Shown one piece after another: positions 1 to 12,028 of a stretch of 64,000 bases of DNA; positions within the stretch are counted from its first letter, which is position 1; each line of letters starts with the position of its first letter. The DNA is from Symbiodinium natans. Taxonomy: Eukaryota; Sar; Dinophyceae; Suessiales; Symbiodiniaceae. The stretch is taken from the NCBI GenBank assembly GCA_905221605.1, contig CAJNDS010002282.1, forward strand, positions 1 through 64,000, in the 5' to 3' direction. The notes beneath the pieces are model-generated. The model was given only the letters and a program-made list of their open reading frames with translations, ran no database searches and was not told the DNA's origin. Made by a program: the position numbers and the translations under genes.

Positions 1-71
1 TGCTTTAGACCTCTCGCTGCGCCCTGTGCGAGCAAAACATAGGACATCTGAGCAGTGTAGGCATGTTGTAG

Positions 72-2770
72 GCATTCTTTTTTGCTTGCCTTAAAAGCGA
101 ATCTGACGAGGAAGACTTGCAACAGCTCGGTTTATCAATGGTTCAGCGTGCCCGTGTGTTGGCCTGGTCTCGTGCCAAGTGTTATGGACTACAACGGCAG
201 GATACACAAGATGAGGAAGACTCCGAGATCCGGTCACCTAAGTTCGAATTCGAGCGCGAGCAGTCTGCTTCAGAAGCAGAGAACTCCTTCCGCCTCGATA
301 CCGTCGAGTCGGACGGGGACTTCTGGTGCGACTTGTTATACAAGTGGAGCTCGGATGAGCCCAGTGTTGACTGCCAATGCATTCTCGATGCCACTCAGCT
401 TGTTGGACCTAGCCTGAACAACCGCCACGACGACGTCCGAGAGGATCTGTTGGAGTCGCTTTTCGATTTAAGCCCTGAGCGCATATTCGAGGTCTTTGAA
501 GCTCATAGTTCCAGAACGCATCTCTTAGCGACTGGCAAGCAGCTGGCGAAAGCCTTGCAGGCATATGGGCTGCCAGAGCCGGCGATGCCGATACGGCAAA
601 AGATATTGGCGGCAGTTTCCCGCAACCCCAGCGAAGGGCTCCAGCTGCAAGAGTTCGAGGCAATCGTGTCCCGTACGGTCCTGGCTCGTTTGGTGACAGG
701 CTTGGAGCAGCACCCGCGGGCGATCGAGTGCCTGAAGGTGACCGACTACAGCGTGCGCAGCATCGAGCCAGAAAAGCCGCAACCATTGTCAGAGGACAAA
801 TGCAGGCAGTTTTTCTTTGGACACAGGCCTACGGTCTCGAATGGTATACAGTCTGCGGTGCGATGGGTGCACGTCACAGGACTGGAGCTGTCAGTGGTTC
901 TTGCCCTAGCAGTGAAGTACAGTTTGCATCCGCTAGCTGTTGAGGATACTATTCAGCAGAACCCTTGTAAGATTGACCGATATGGAGATCACTACTTTGG
1001 CACCATCGAGCGCATATCACTGACGCATCAACGCAAAGAGCATGGGCCAGTTGAGGTCATGGGACATCACGTATCCTTTTTTTGCGCAGGCGCGCCCAAC
1101 ATGGACACTGTCATCACTGTTTGTCAAGAGGATCAGTCTTTTGAAAAGGAGTGGCCTCACGCCGGCACGACCTCGGTCTCCACCACACTGCAAAGGCCCG
1201 AGCTGAAGCTCAAGAAGATCGAGAAGCGTTTGCGCCAGCCGATGTCGCGCCTGCGTGAGCGGCGTGCGAATTTCTTCGTGCACGCTGTCCTTGATATTTG
1301 TGCAGACGAGATCAGCGACGTGGTACGTGCGTTTGGAAATCGGCTGCAAGTTCTGGAGCAGGATGCAACCGAAGCGAACAGGGTCGACTCGGCTGGCCAA
1401 GAGGCAGCAACAATCCGCACACAATTGGCGTTAGTCGATCGTCGTGGCAAGAGTCTGCAGCGCGTGGTGCGCCGATTGCTCGCCGATGAGGACTTCTCTG
1501 AAGGCCCCACGTTGTGTTCCTGGGAACATTGTACAGTTCCGTTCAGTTCCACAGGTGTCGTGCAGGTTCAGAGATCTCCGAATCATACTAGGCAGCTTCA
1601 CGTGTTGCGGGCAGTTGCAGGCATGTTCAGCTACCTCAGTGACGTCGTGGACCACTTAGAAGAAGCTCGTGATGATTCTGGGCGCCTGGCCGAAAAGTGC
1701 ATCGGCATCTCGGCCAGCCTGCTCATCCTTGCCATATGCATGCCGAAGCGTCAGTACTTCGCACAGTTGACAGCGCGAGCTTCATCTAAGGCCTGCAGCA
1801 AATGCATGACCGGCTGGCCGAACAAGAGCAGGACAAGCTCCTTCGGGATCAGGAGATGCTTCGCGCCAAGCAAGCAGACCGCCTGAACAACATCCTCTTC
1901 GTGCGCAACCTAGTTGGCACAGGATCAGCCTCGGAGTGCAGACGCAGGTATTATACTCGATTGTATTCTGTGTTCTATTGTAGTATATGTCATATTGTGT
2001 ATATATATATATGTATATTTTGATTTGAGTATATTATGTACATATAAAGTCTTCCTGAGGTTCTCACTCTGGTGACAACCATTTTCTGCCCAGCACAATT
2101 CCTGTGTGGTGTCTACGGCATGAACTTTGTGGATGAAGCTGGGCGCCCAGCAATTCCCGAGCTGCTGTGGACAAATGGCTACCTTTACTTTTGGCTGCTT
2201 ATTATTGGCTACCTGAGCCTTGGCTGAAAAGGATGATGCTTTTGAGAAAGGAGAGCAAGCATGTATACCGAAGCGTCCGTGGGCACAGTTCGTTGCTGCT
2301 GAGTTTTGTGCAGCAAGGATTGTGGCTTTCGTGTCTGCGGCGTATCTGTATCGACTCTTGCTGCATTCGTGCTTGAGGGCTCATGCTGCGGTACAGTCAA
2401 GAGTGGGAGCTGAGAGCCATCTGACACATCCATTGACCGGCCTTGTCAAACCATCAGCATGTGAAGGTGCCCAAAGCCCTGCACCACTTAAAGGACTCGG
2501 AGTCATTCGAAACAGTTGCCTCCGTTAGAAGCTGGCGAGTGCGAGGTGGGGGTAAGGGACCCCTAAGATAACCCCCCCAAATAGTAGGATCCCCTTCTAA
2601 TAGGGTACCCCTAATATCGTAAACTCCCAGGCTTCTTCAAGTCGCTGGACGTCAAGGTGTCCGCCGGTGCCCGTTTCGCAGATGCCGAACCAGAGACACG
2701 CCATCATGCTGGAGGATTCCGGAGAAGGAGGCTTGGGCACAGGGCTCAACAACCTCAAATTCAAACATAA
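72..2770 (+). CDS. CorA-type magnesium transporter, 5' end outside window
   Basis: Membrane Mg2+ channel/transporter of the CorA family. Exons read by hand: about 72-1704, 1791-1900, 2060-2216, 2631-2770 (stop TAA). Seen: a SAM-like tail near the start (LQQLGLSMVQRARVL), the CorA cytoplasmic domain (WVHVTGLELSVVLALAVKY, then KIDRYGDHYFG), a long helical stretch, and in the third exon TM1 ending in the diagnostic YGMNF (GMN) motif, followed by TM2 (YLYFWLLIIGYL). The last exon adds a basic tail. Introns are GC-AG (1705-1790), GT-AG (1901-2059) and GC-AG (2217-2630); all phases match. The N terminus is longer than a bacterial CorA and the true start lies upstream of the window. Whether it acts in plastid, mitochondrial or plasma membrane cannot be told. 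Confidence 0.9.
2545..2628. repeat. Family-1 short inverted-repeat element inside CorA intron 3
   Basis: About 85 bp, G-rich left end and C-rich right end (GGGTAAGGGACCCC ... GGGTACCCCTAATATCG). It matches a family seen at a dozen places in the window. Its right end lies directly against the intron acceptor (CCCAG at 2626-2630). Confidence 0.6.
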
Positions 2771-2840
2771 GATAAGAAGATATTATGGTACAATCAGATA
2801 ATGACATAGTATAAAGAATCATACATCCCCAGCTATTGCT

Positions 2841-3132
2841 GATGTATTGGCACCTGCGACAGCACCTGGTAGCTCGCGAGGCAGTATTATTCGCTCAGCT
2901 CCAGCAGCCTCCTGGAAGCTGGTGCCGACCCAGAAGGCTTCCAAGCTTCAATCTGAAAAGGTTTCGGGAGTAGCATGTCCTGTGCTCAAGGAAGTTGATT
3001 CAAGGCTTAGGTATACTCTTGAGGCTTGAGGTTCTTAGAAAAGACAGTGGAACAACTTGCTAGCCAAGTGCAAGTCTTTGTGCCCAATCTGCAGGTCATC
3101 CTCACCCTCTTTGAGTGCGCTGTGTGCTTCTG
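2841..3132 (+). CDS. Unidentified exon pieces downstream of the CorA gene
   Basis: I do not recognise this. Two stretches have coding-like composition on the + strand: about 2841-2960 (Ala/Ser/Pro-rich, ending KASKLQSEK before a GT) and about 3031-3132 (FLEKTVEQLASQVQVFVPNL, preceded by AG|G). They could be a small gene after the transporter or chance open frames; splice links are not established. Confidence 0.3.
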
Positions 3133-4165
3133 AGCTTGCAACAACCTTGCCCCAGCTCAGGAGTGTCTTCGAGCTTTGTAAATACATTCTCTGTTAGATA
3201 ATGCCCAGCATGCTAGGCGCCGGTGTGCAGGAATGCACCAGGCTGCCGAGGCACTGCTTCAGCTAATGTTCTGCGACCGGCTGCGGGGAGACGGTCTTCA
3301 ATGGGAGCCGCTGAGGGCTAAGACTTGTAGCTAGCGAAGAAGGGTTGGCGATGGAAGGGGATTCTTGTTCTTTTGCGCTATTCAGCCTCACTCGGAGTAG
3401 ATCTGTTCCGGGCGCCCTCAGCGTAATTGTTTTCACTTTGGGGCGACGAGATGCGACCTGCTCCACAAAAAAGGCCGCGAGCACCCACTTGGCCCAGGGA
3501 TGCAAACAGCTCTTTGTTGATGAGCTAATGTTCTCATGAACATTAGCAAGATATTGTTCGGTAGCATGAGGATAAATGTTGCGCGTGAATACTATTGTTA
3601 ATTCATATTATCAAGAATATCAAAAAATAATTGAAAATACTAATTCCTAATACTGAAAATAATTTTCACATATTAACATTCTTAATCATTCTTTTATACA
3701 AGCATTTCTCTTAAGCTTTACACGGGGTTGCCCAAGTACGGGCGGAAGTGCTTGGCCGAGGTCTGGGATGCCCTCCTTGGAAGCTTGTGCCCTGGCAAGG
3801 AGCACCAAGAATCCACCCCCTTATTCCTTCCACCTTTTTTTGCAATTCCGAGAATATGGGTATTTCCAAAGAAGGGAGGGGGGGGGGTGGGGGACCCTTG
3901 AAAATCCCCAAAATAGGATAATCCTTATTCTGGGAGCTCTTCCTTCCATCGGTCTGATGGCGCTGTATGCGCTGACGCATGCCCGTTTCAGGCAGTTGCA
4001 TAGCACGGGTTTGAAAAAGAGTTTGCGAATTCCCTATGTATGACCATGTTTTGGGACTTCTTGTGGGTATCCGATTTGGGGGAGAGAGTAGCTGCAGGCT
4101 CAGGTGACGAGGCAAGGGGCCTGTCATGGTCAAGGCTCAATGACGGAAGGCCTTCAAATCTGAGG
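3133..4165. other. No gene recognised; decayed short element and AT-rich patch
   Basis: No convincing exon seen. It holds an AT-rich patch (about 3590-3710) and a decayed family-1 element near 3853-3935 (ATGGGTATTTCCAAAGAAGG followed by a G run). Confidence 0.4.
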
Positions 4166-4169
4166 CAAG

Positions 4170-4259
4170 AAGCATCTGGATGCCGAGTCCGGGATGAAGT
4201 TTGAGGATCACAAGTACGAGTTTGTGTTCAGCCCCTCGCATTTGCAATATTGGCCCAGC
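4170..4259 (+). CDS. Possible single exon, unidentified
   Basis: The + strand reads LDAESGMKFEDHKYEFVF after an AG acceptor, which looks coding in composition, but no family is recognised and neighbouring exons could not be linked. Confidence 0.28.
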
Positions 4260-4382
4260 TCTTGTATGCCACCGGCCATGAACTCTGCATACAGCAGTGG
4301 ACATACCCGGCCCCCAAGGCTGCAAAGAAATTTCTGAGTTCAAGGGTGAAACGCTGCGGCAGTGGCACCTCGGAAGGGCAAG

Positions 4383-4446
4383 TTTAGGGTTTAGGGCTTA
4401 GGGCTTAGGGTTTAAGGTTTAGGGCTTAGGGCTTAGGGTTTAGGGT
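4383..4446 (+). repeat. Interstitial telomere-like TTTAGGG tract
   Basis: About nine TTTAGGG and variant (CTTAGGG, TTTAAGG) units in TTTAGGG orientation. One of more than twenty such tracts in the window. Confidence 0.9.
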
Positions 4447-4493
4447 GCTGTGTGCTCTTTGGGGGGCCAATGAAGATCCTGTGGTCATGAGCC

Positions 4494-4608
4494 CATATGG
4501 GGGTTTCCGAAAAACGGGGGGGGGGGGGGGGCCTTCTTGGGGGTTTAAAGGGACTCTATTCTCTGTGGGGTATAAAAGGGGTACCCCTAGTTTGGGAAAT
4601 GCCCATAT
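4494..4608. repeat. Family-1 short inverted-repeat element
   Basis: Begins GGGGGTTTCCGAAAAACGGG and ends TTTGGGAAATGCCC; both flanks carry ATATG, a candidate 5-bp target duplication. Contains a long G run and GGGGTACCCC. Confidence 0.7.
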
Positions 4609-5043
4609 GGCCCTTGTACTGGGTCCATGTCCATGTTTGCAACTCCTGCGTTACCTGCGTTCGGCCTTAACCTCGAAGCCTGGGTTTGAAGCTGCACAAC
4701 TGGTGCTCCAAGGATCGATGTCTACGTCGTGTCGCTGCGCCATGGCCGCAACGTAAAAAAAAGAAACAAAATCTGAAAGCGTCCGGGCTAGCGGCTGGTA
4801 TTCGGGGTGTGATTCATTCTGAGAGCCAGACAGACTCCGGTGTTTTGCTGAGTTTAGGGTTTTGGGGTGCGGTGTGTGTTCTGGTACCTGGCTTGAACAT
4901 GTGGACATACATGCTACCGTGCGGCGCATGCGAGGGTTCTCCAGCAGTTTGTTATGCTTCTTCAATCTTCTCCGTTCGTTACGATTCTTACATATTTGCA
5001 CATTGGCCCCTGCAGTCCTTGAATCTTTTTTTCTGACGTTCAG

Positions 5044-7705
5044 CACATAGTGCATCTCTTCCACAATGCGAACTGCTGTGACAGGAAGAAGCCCCCGGAG
5101 CTGCGCAAGATCTTCTATGCGGCGCGCTTAGCGCCCGAAGGCATGCAAGGGCAGATAAAGTCTTCGCACGCCCGCCTCGGCCACTTGAGCTCACAAGCGC
5201 CACCTCGATTCTTTTTTGCGCTCTTGACCCACAGCAAAGGCTTGTAGAACTGAGTGGAATCTGGACTGGACGCCTAGTCTTCAGACTGTCAGTCTGCCGA
5301 AAGCGCTCCACGATGGCGAACGGCAGTTCAGGGCAGAATTCACAGACCTGCAAACTGCTGGTAGCGGAAGGGCTCAGCCTCAGCCCTACCAGCTGGCCGT
5401 TACTATCAAAAACGCCGTTGCCACCCCACGCAATGCGCCATCATCTCACGCCAAAACTACGCCTTACAACCGTGGAAGTTTGCGAGGAGGGCTTCTGATC
5501 CCCTGATCCCAGTCTCTATATCCAAGGCACGAGGTTTCGAGACATTTCCTGAGCTTTCGAAAGCGCTTCTGCATGCTTCTACATCATCTCCTGCCAGGGA
5601 GATTCAATAGAGATCTGGCATTCGGGCATGAGTCGGCCAGAAGTTGCCCTAAACCCTAAACCCGTGCGGTGGCCAAACAAAAATCCTAAATAGTAAACCC
5701 TTTGTTGATATTCCCGCCCCTCTCTCAAACGCGAAGCACGCCGACCGTATCCCCGACTTGTCCCTGCAGAGTGGCCCTCTGGGCTCAGCTAGGCGGGTGG
5801 CAAAACTAAACCCTGAACCCTAAACCCTAAACCCTGCAGTATAGCCCCCTTTATTGCTGGTTGGTTGCCCAGGACATCAAGGAAGCCTCAGAGCTGAAGT
5901 ACATAGGCACGGTATCGTTTGCTCATTCTGACGTGGGAGGAGTTGCGGTGCTTCATCGCCATGCTGAACCCTCCACACTGCGTCAGAGCTTAGGGGCCTT
6001 CTGGCTTGCAGGTGTCGGGGAGCTGGAGCAGGCCTACCAAACTCAGCCCGGCTCTCAAGGACTTCCCCAAGCAGCGCCGTAGGGACCTACCGGATATGGG
6101 GGTTTACGAAAATAGGGGGCCCCCAATATAGATGACCAAAAAAAGTAGGATCCCCTCAGAATTAAGGACCTCAATAAGGTACCCCCCCAATTCGGAAATC
6201 CCCCCACAATGCCGCGCCTGCAGTCGTTAAGAGACCATGCGAGTCGCCTGGGGGGGGGTAGCGGTGAGGGTGGAAGCCCCAAGGGATCCGAGCTTCGTTC
6301 TCGTGGCAGCGCCGGAGTACTCGCCCGGGCCTCAGGAAGTTGCAAAGGAAGGACTTGGCGGTTTCTGAAAATGGGGGTACCCCTTTTTGGGGGTCCCTTT
6401 AAGTAAGGGTTAGAAAAGGGGGTACCCCCATTTGGGGAAATGCCCATCTTGGTGTAATTCCGGTTGTTCGCAGTCAGGAGCGTCGCTTGCCACGCCTGAG
6501 ACACACGTTTTATGGAGGGAGAGATGCACTTGCTCGGCTGTGCAAGGCGGAGACTCTTCCACTTCCTGCACAAACAGATTCGCACCTACCTGGAAATGTT
6601 GCCCAAAGTGGACTCCGATGAGGATGGTACTGTAGCTGGCCTTTTTGGCAGCCCTCTCCGATGAAACCTATGCTTCCAGTGTGGATAGTTAGTCCCGATG
6701 ATGTGCTGGTTCAATCTGGTTCGCAGTGCAGTGGCGATCCGTTGCTCAGATATCAGAGGCAGCGCGGCGTAATGTGGATACATACTGCCATCCCTGTCAG
6801 GAGCGGCACAACAAGAAAAGTCAGCAACTGCTGGACAGGATTGGAGACATCTCCATGTTGGACAGGGCGCAGGACCTGAATGCAACCTGTCCGAGTCGTT
6901 GGGTTGAGGGGCGTCGACGGGCTTGGAGCTCCAAAGCCCCCTTCGAGACAGCTCTGAAGCCTTCGACACTAGGTAATTGTGGATCCATGCAGAAGAATCG
7001 AAGCCTACAATGAGCTCCTTGGTCTGGTTGAGATGGCGTCAAAGGACCGGTGTCAATCCTTGAACTGACTAGCAGGAGTAGTTTAAGAGTGTGTGAATGG
7101 CCTAAGGAGCGTATGGCATCGTGCTGTGCACGTAACTTGGTCGAAGATGACCGTGGCCAGTTTTCCTCCTGTGTGCTGCAGAGCGTCCTGCGTTTGCACA
7201 GTCATTTTTTGACGCGTCCTCTTGACAAGGGATGGCATCCTATCCTGTACTCCCATCTTATGTTGTTCTGAGTTGCGTAAACACCCTTAGGACCACTCAG
7301 TCCTGCACACACGCGCGTAGAAGGAAGCCGGACTTCCTTAAGCAAAGTGCGTGAGCGGGTGTGTGGGGGGCCAAAGACAGTCAGGTCTGGGTCTTCGACA
7401 TAGAGGGTGGCCGCTTTCTCATCCAGCTTCTCGGCAAGCAGCGGACAATTACAGGCTATGGCAGGCCATGTGAGGCTACATGAGCTTATCACATGCCGCT
7501 ACTTTTCACACTGCTTTCGAAGGTGGCAAGCAACCACCCCCATATATCCGAATTGTAAGGCAACGCTCGCCGAAGAAGCGACACTTTGGTGGCAAGTGGA
7601 ACTGTTCCACAGGCCACATCAAGATGGGACCCCCGATTGCACAAAGCTTCGGTGCGGAAGGATCGTTCAGGAAGGGAGGGTTCGGGTTGTGCTGCTGCTA
7701 GTCAC
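5044..7705 (+). CDS. Unidentified multi-exon gene(s), + strand
   Basis: Not recognised. Several + strand stretches have coding-like composition bounded by AG|G: about 5044-5165 (HLFHNANCCDRKKPPELRKI), 5298-5506 (ERQFRAEFTDLQ), 5869-6060 (DIKEASELKYIGTVSFAHSD), 6520-6662 (LFHFLHKQIRTYLEMLPKVD, ends in TGA), 6727-6990 (ARRNVDTYCHPCQERHNKK, two CxxC-like cysteines), 7480-7700 (PKKRHFGGKWNCSTGHIKMG). Telomere-like tracts (5645-5662, 5806-5835) and two family-1 elements (6095-6210, 6357-6450) fall between them, in presumed introns. These may belong to one gene or to two or three. Frame linkage was not resolved, so treat this as a region of exons rather than a model. Confidence 0.35.
6095..6210. 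repeat. Family-1 short inverted-repeat element
   Basis: Starts ATGGGGGTTTACGAAAATAG and ends TTCGGAAATCCCCCCA, so the two ends are inverted copies; about 116 bp. The interior carries AGTAGGATCCCCTC, shared with other copies. Confidence 0.75.
6357..6450. repeat. Family-1 short inverted-repeat element
   Basis: Second copy within 150 bp of the previous one, opening GGTTTCTGAAAATGGGGGTA, with palindromic GGGGTACCCC near each end and ending TTTGGGGAAATGCCC. Confidence 0.7.
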
Positions 7706-8635
7706 TCGTTTGTGCAGTCATGGCGTGCCAGTAGAATATGTGTGTATATTAATGAACAATATTCGCATTAAGAACAATACTGTATTGTGTATAAAATACT
7801 TTCCGGTGCATAGTAGCGGCATGCAGCGCACCAATTGGTTCGCCCTTTTTCAGGTGATCCCGCTCTTCCGACGGCCATGAAATCTGCCCCTGATCTGCAC
7901 AGACCCAACCTGGACCTAGACCCCAAGTACCCTTTAAGATACTCGGGAAGAGCCAGCCCCTGTTGGGATGCACTTGGGCCCTTGTGAAGAGGTACTTAGG
8001 GGGGGGGGACAACTAGCCCTACTAGAGCCCCGTCTGCAGCCAGGTGAAGGATGATGTTGGCATCCAGGATGTTGAAGAGGTAGACTTCGAATATTTGTTC
8101 CAGGCAGCGCCCTGCAGCCGAGCATATCCCCGACTATCTCGAAACTCGGGTTACCGGCGCAGCCGTTGGTCGCGGGTACCGTAGCTGCTGCTACCTGCGC
8201 CCCACTTATTTGAACAGGAGTTGTCAAAGCAACACATCAGGAGCGGTTTCTGTGCGGCTTGCTGAGGGAGGGGTTGTTCCGAGTGGCTTGTGGTGCCAGA
8301 TGTTTCGATGACCCGCAGAGAGAGGCTTGCAGCAGACGGCTATTTCAGCCCTTCAGCTCCCTTCAGTTCCTGTAGCTACTGAGCGATTCTGGGCGGCAAG
8401 TGTACTTCAAAGTCCGGCTACCATGGCGTGACTTGGTGCCGCTGCCTTCAACTGGGCTCTCTGGTGGCCTAGCGGCCCCAGCCTGTGAGCCGCAAGCAGG
8501 ACTGACAGACGCTTGGTTCGGTGCATGCTTGCGCTGTCTGCATTGCAGGGTTTTCAGAGCGTTGCACTGTAGCAGTAGCAGATGCCCGTGCCGCAAATGC
8601 AGCCCTTGAGTGCGCGCTGTTCGCTCGGCCCAGGC
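7706..8635. other. No gene resolved; one possible short exon
   Basis: The only coding-like stretch is about 8041-8104 on the + strand (VKDDVGIQDVEEVDFEYLFQ, flanked by CAG). Otherwise nothing recognised. Confidence 0.3.
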
Positions 8636-11438
8636 ATGAACGAGGCACGCGCGATGCTCGATGCCCTCATGGGTCCTCAACGAGATGTAGGTTCCTTGGG
8701 CAGACTTGCAGACTGTGTTCGTATACCTAATTACTTGTAGCGCCGATCGTCAGGGAGTTTCTCTCTGAAAGGGCCAGGGCGGCCATGCATGTGGAAGCCG
8801 GCCGATGCTTGCCAGGCAAAAAAGGCAAACAGCTGTCAGATGACTGGAAAGACAAGACTGTCATGGGCCTAGACGCTTGGGGACGCGTAGGGGTCTCAGG
8901 CAGCCCACGCAATTCGCTGTGAGTTCTATCCGACTGTGGCCCTCCAAGGTTTGCAAAAGCTTTTTGGTTGGTTTGTGCCCCTACGACAAGGCTCCCATCT
9001 GAGATGGCACAGCCCCCTCTCTCACCTCAGCAATTCCTCATGCTGTGCTGGGCTAAAGTTTCTTTTTTCTCAATGTTTTCTTTTGCCATTTCTTGGTTTA
9101 GGCTTAGTCTGCAGGGTGCCGTCGCAATCAATGCTCTAGGATATTCGGGCCTTCGGTAGGTGTTGTTCCACCGGCGGGTGGGTGAGTCATGTTGTAGTAG
9201 TGGCCAGACCCCACTGCCACGCTTGACAGCACGAGCCTATGGATGTAAGGCCGTGCTTGGTGGAATCCAGAAACGCGATTTGAGGATGTGCTCGAAGATA
9301 CACTCCGACATCATTCGGGCATCTGGTCTCATTAGTAGCAGCATCATCCTACGGATGTCAAGGCACGCACTTGTGTCTCACATGTACCGTAAGGACCGAT
9401 TTGTTCAGCACGCAGATGGTGCAGAGCAGAGCGAGACGCGAATGGAATATGCCGCCTGGGCATTAAGAAGACGGTTTCTGCCAGCCGTCAGAAGTTTCTG
9501 AGCATGCCAGTTCCAGTACCCTAAACCCTAAACCCTAAACCCTAAACCCTACATCCCTGCCCGCGGTTCGGCCAGCTATGCGGGAGCGAAAGAAACCCCT
9601 AAACTCCAAACCCATGGGATGTCGGGCACGCACAGGAGGACGAGTGCTTCAATCAATGCGAGGAAGTGTTGGCAGAGCCCTGGGTGCAATCACAACCCAA
9701 AGAGCCCAATACTCCTTAAGGAATATGCCTGAAGTCATGTGATTAAGGATTCCCATATTATTTAAGGTATATTCCCTAACTAAGGGGTATGGGCACTCTG
9801 GGAAGTAGCTCAAACCAGGCATCCTTTCACACTGCTTTTCAGATCCATCTTGCGCCATCCAGGTGGCACAACTTCTTTGCAAAACTGACTGTAAACAACC
9901 TACTCGTATGTGGTCATTTCTCTAAAGCGTGGTCCTTTTTGGGGGACGTCCTTAGTAGGAGGTGCCCCCTAATAAACGGGTCCCCAAAAAGGGACCATAA
10001 CTTTCAGAAGCGTCCCATGTGACCATGGGGTACTACGAACCCTAAACCCTAAACCCTAAACCCTAAACCCTAAACCCTAAACCCTAAACCCTAAACCCTA
10101 AACCCTAAACCCTAAACTACGGGCCCTGCCCAGGAGTTCGAGACCTTCAGCCGCAAAGAGTTGGAGCGCCTCAAGGACGACCCGAGGCGACGGGTGCTGT
10201 CAGAGGAGGTGGCCGAGAAGCTCAAAGCAATGAGGGAAGAGGCCGAGGGTCGCCTTCAGGGTTCAGAGGGTGTAGGGTTTAGGGTTTAGGGTTTAGGGGT
10301 GGTTTCCCCAGTCGAGGAGGTTGGGATCTAAGGGATCTAAGGGTAATCCAGGCGAACTGCGAAGCCTGTTGCAAAGGGGTGGTTTCCATTCGACAGGGGA
10401 ATGACCAGAAAAAGGGCGGAAATGAGTTTTTCAATGTTGACAATGAGCAATGCCTACTAGCCCTTTTCTATACGGCCTTTATTTGGGGCTTCATGGGTCC
10501 AGTATGCTTGTGATTGCCCACGAAAACTTCGTATATTATACATCTCGATAGCTGGACTTGCTGGCACACACGCTCTGTGTCGCTTTCAATTTTACGGGCT
10601 TCAGCGCCACCACCAGCTGGATATGCGAGTGCACGTCCTCAGGCAGCATTCAAGACAAAGCGATCAGAAGATCTGGATGTGCGCTACCTGGAATGCGAAG
10701 CCTAAGTTGTGAGCATTCGTGGGCGACTGGGTTGTTGACGAACTGTTTTCCAAGCCACAGCTGCAGGCAATGGCGTTGACTACTGGGGGCTACAACAACA
10801 TGTCGACACTCAGCCAGGAAATTGAATTGTTTCAAACATGAAAAGCAAGGGCTATGTTCACTGGGGCTGATCAAAGGCCGCGTGACTGCGTCTGTGCAGT
10901 CCTGATGATGTTGTGACGGGTATCGGCGTTCGTTGAACGTACGACTGATGGCTCGCCTGCTATACATACCGTCCTGGCTCCGCACCCTTTTGCTATTGCT
11001 TGACCCCCCCCCCCCCCCGTGGCTTTCCTTAGCCGAGATCAACACTTCGTCGGCAAGCTCGCGAGCTTAGTGCAGAAGCTGACTCGCTGCAAAAGCTTGA
11101 GATGCACTTTAGATGCAGAAGAAGACTGCTAAAACACGGCTTTTTGAGCTGCACTGTGTGAGGTTGTCGCGTCTACTGCTTCCCTGAGGCGGAAGTCGGC
11201 GGAGAAGCTGCAGCCGCAAGCGTGTGAGGTTTGTGGCATGGGGTACCTGGACGAGGAGGAGTACAAAGCACATTTGACTTTTCGCGTGCATGAAGGTGCC
11301 AAGAGTTTCCTTTCACGGCACATTGCACACACCGCTTGTCAAAACACTTGATTGCATCTCCCGGCAGGCTACCAGCAAGTTCGTGACAAGTATGAGGAAC
11401 TCGAGAAGAAGCGTGCACAAAGGGCCCGTAAATCCAAG
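8636..11438 (+). CDS. LUC7-like U1 snRNP splicing factor
   Basis: LUC7 proteins bind U1 snRNP and help choose 5' splice sites. Exons: 8636-8690 (MNEARAMLDALMGPQRDV, the family N terminus), 8816-8859, 8949-8990 (VCKSFLVGLCPYDK, zinc finger 1), 9250-9318 (KRDLRMCSKIHSDIIR, rest of finger 1), 10134-10260 (charged helical segment), 11189-11295 (ACEVCGMGYLDEEEYKAHL, zinc finger 2, C-x2-C with H-x5-H), 11368-11438 (YQQVRDKYEELEKKRAQRARK). Phases match across 8690/8816/8949/9250 and 11295/11368. One or more helical exons between 9318 and 11189 are missing from my model. A basic Ser/Arg stretch near 11495-11590 may be the C-terminal RS tail. Introns mix GT and GC donors. The start is the family-typical Met. 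Confidence 0.8.
9519..9550 (-). repeat. Interstitial telomere-like tract (CCCTAAA orientation)
   Basis: Four and a half CCCTAAA units within a LUC7 intron. Confidence 0.9.
9694..9804. repeat. Family-3 palindromic element, diverged copy
   Basis: Begins ACCCAAAGAGCCCAATACTC and ends GGGCACTCTGGGAA, with internal TTAAGGAATAT / ATATTCC arms. A diverged copy of the near-perfect element at 36362-36483. Lies in a LUC7 intron. Confidence 0.65.
10039..10116 (-). repeat. Telomere-like array, 11 perfect CCCTAAA units
   Basis: Eleven uninterrupted CCCTAAA units, ending 17 bp before a LUC7 exon (10134). Among the longest perfect telomere-like arrays in the window. Confidence 0.95.
10271..10298 (+). repeat. 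Telomere-like tract in opposite orientation
   Basis: Four TTTAGGG units starting 11 bp after the same LUC7 exon ends, inverted relative to the array on the other side. Confidence 0.9.
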
Positions 11439-12028
11439 GCGCGGTTGATAGATGGGCGCTCGGTGGGAATCAAAGCCGCTCTTGTGTGGTCACAGGCTCG
11501 GGCGAAAAGCCAGCCGCAGCCAAGTACAAGCCAAGAACCTCCAAAACGAGACGCTCGCCTTACCGTAGCATTAGGGACCAGTTCGCACTTGCAGTTCTTC
11601 CAGCAGCAGAAGCTTCCCGTGGAAGCTGCTTCAATCTTGGAACATGGCAGCCACCACAGCTTTGCCAGTTCATCTGCCATTTCAGTCAGCAAGGCTGCCC
11701 ATGCCGCTAATGGCGAGAAATCGGCCAGCTTGCCTCGACTTGGCAAATGTTTGCGCGTTTGTCATGTTTCAGAAATTTGAGTACCACCCCGTTGTCCCAC
11801 CGAGAATTCACTACAGAAGCCAGTAGAACCTGCTGACTCAGCCCAGGTGCGCGGAGAGGAGCGCGATCTCGGGCAAGCTGCCAGCCGCGAGAGACAGGCT
11901 CGAGGGACTCTTGGGGAGTGGGCAGGTGCGACCTTCAGGGTTGGGCGAAGTCGGATTTCATGTTAGGAGTGTGCAGATGAGCCATCAACCCAGAATTACT
12001 CCCCCGCAGCTGCCCAATCGAGTGTTCT

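Noticed and set aside
9160-9501. 113-codon + frame taken as one gene
   Set aside because: Only its middle (9250-9318) is coding, as part of the LUC7 finger; the rest is intron.
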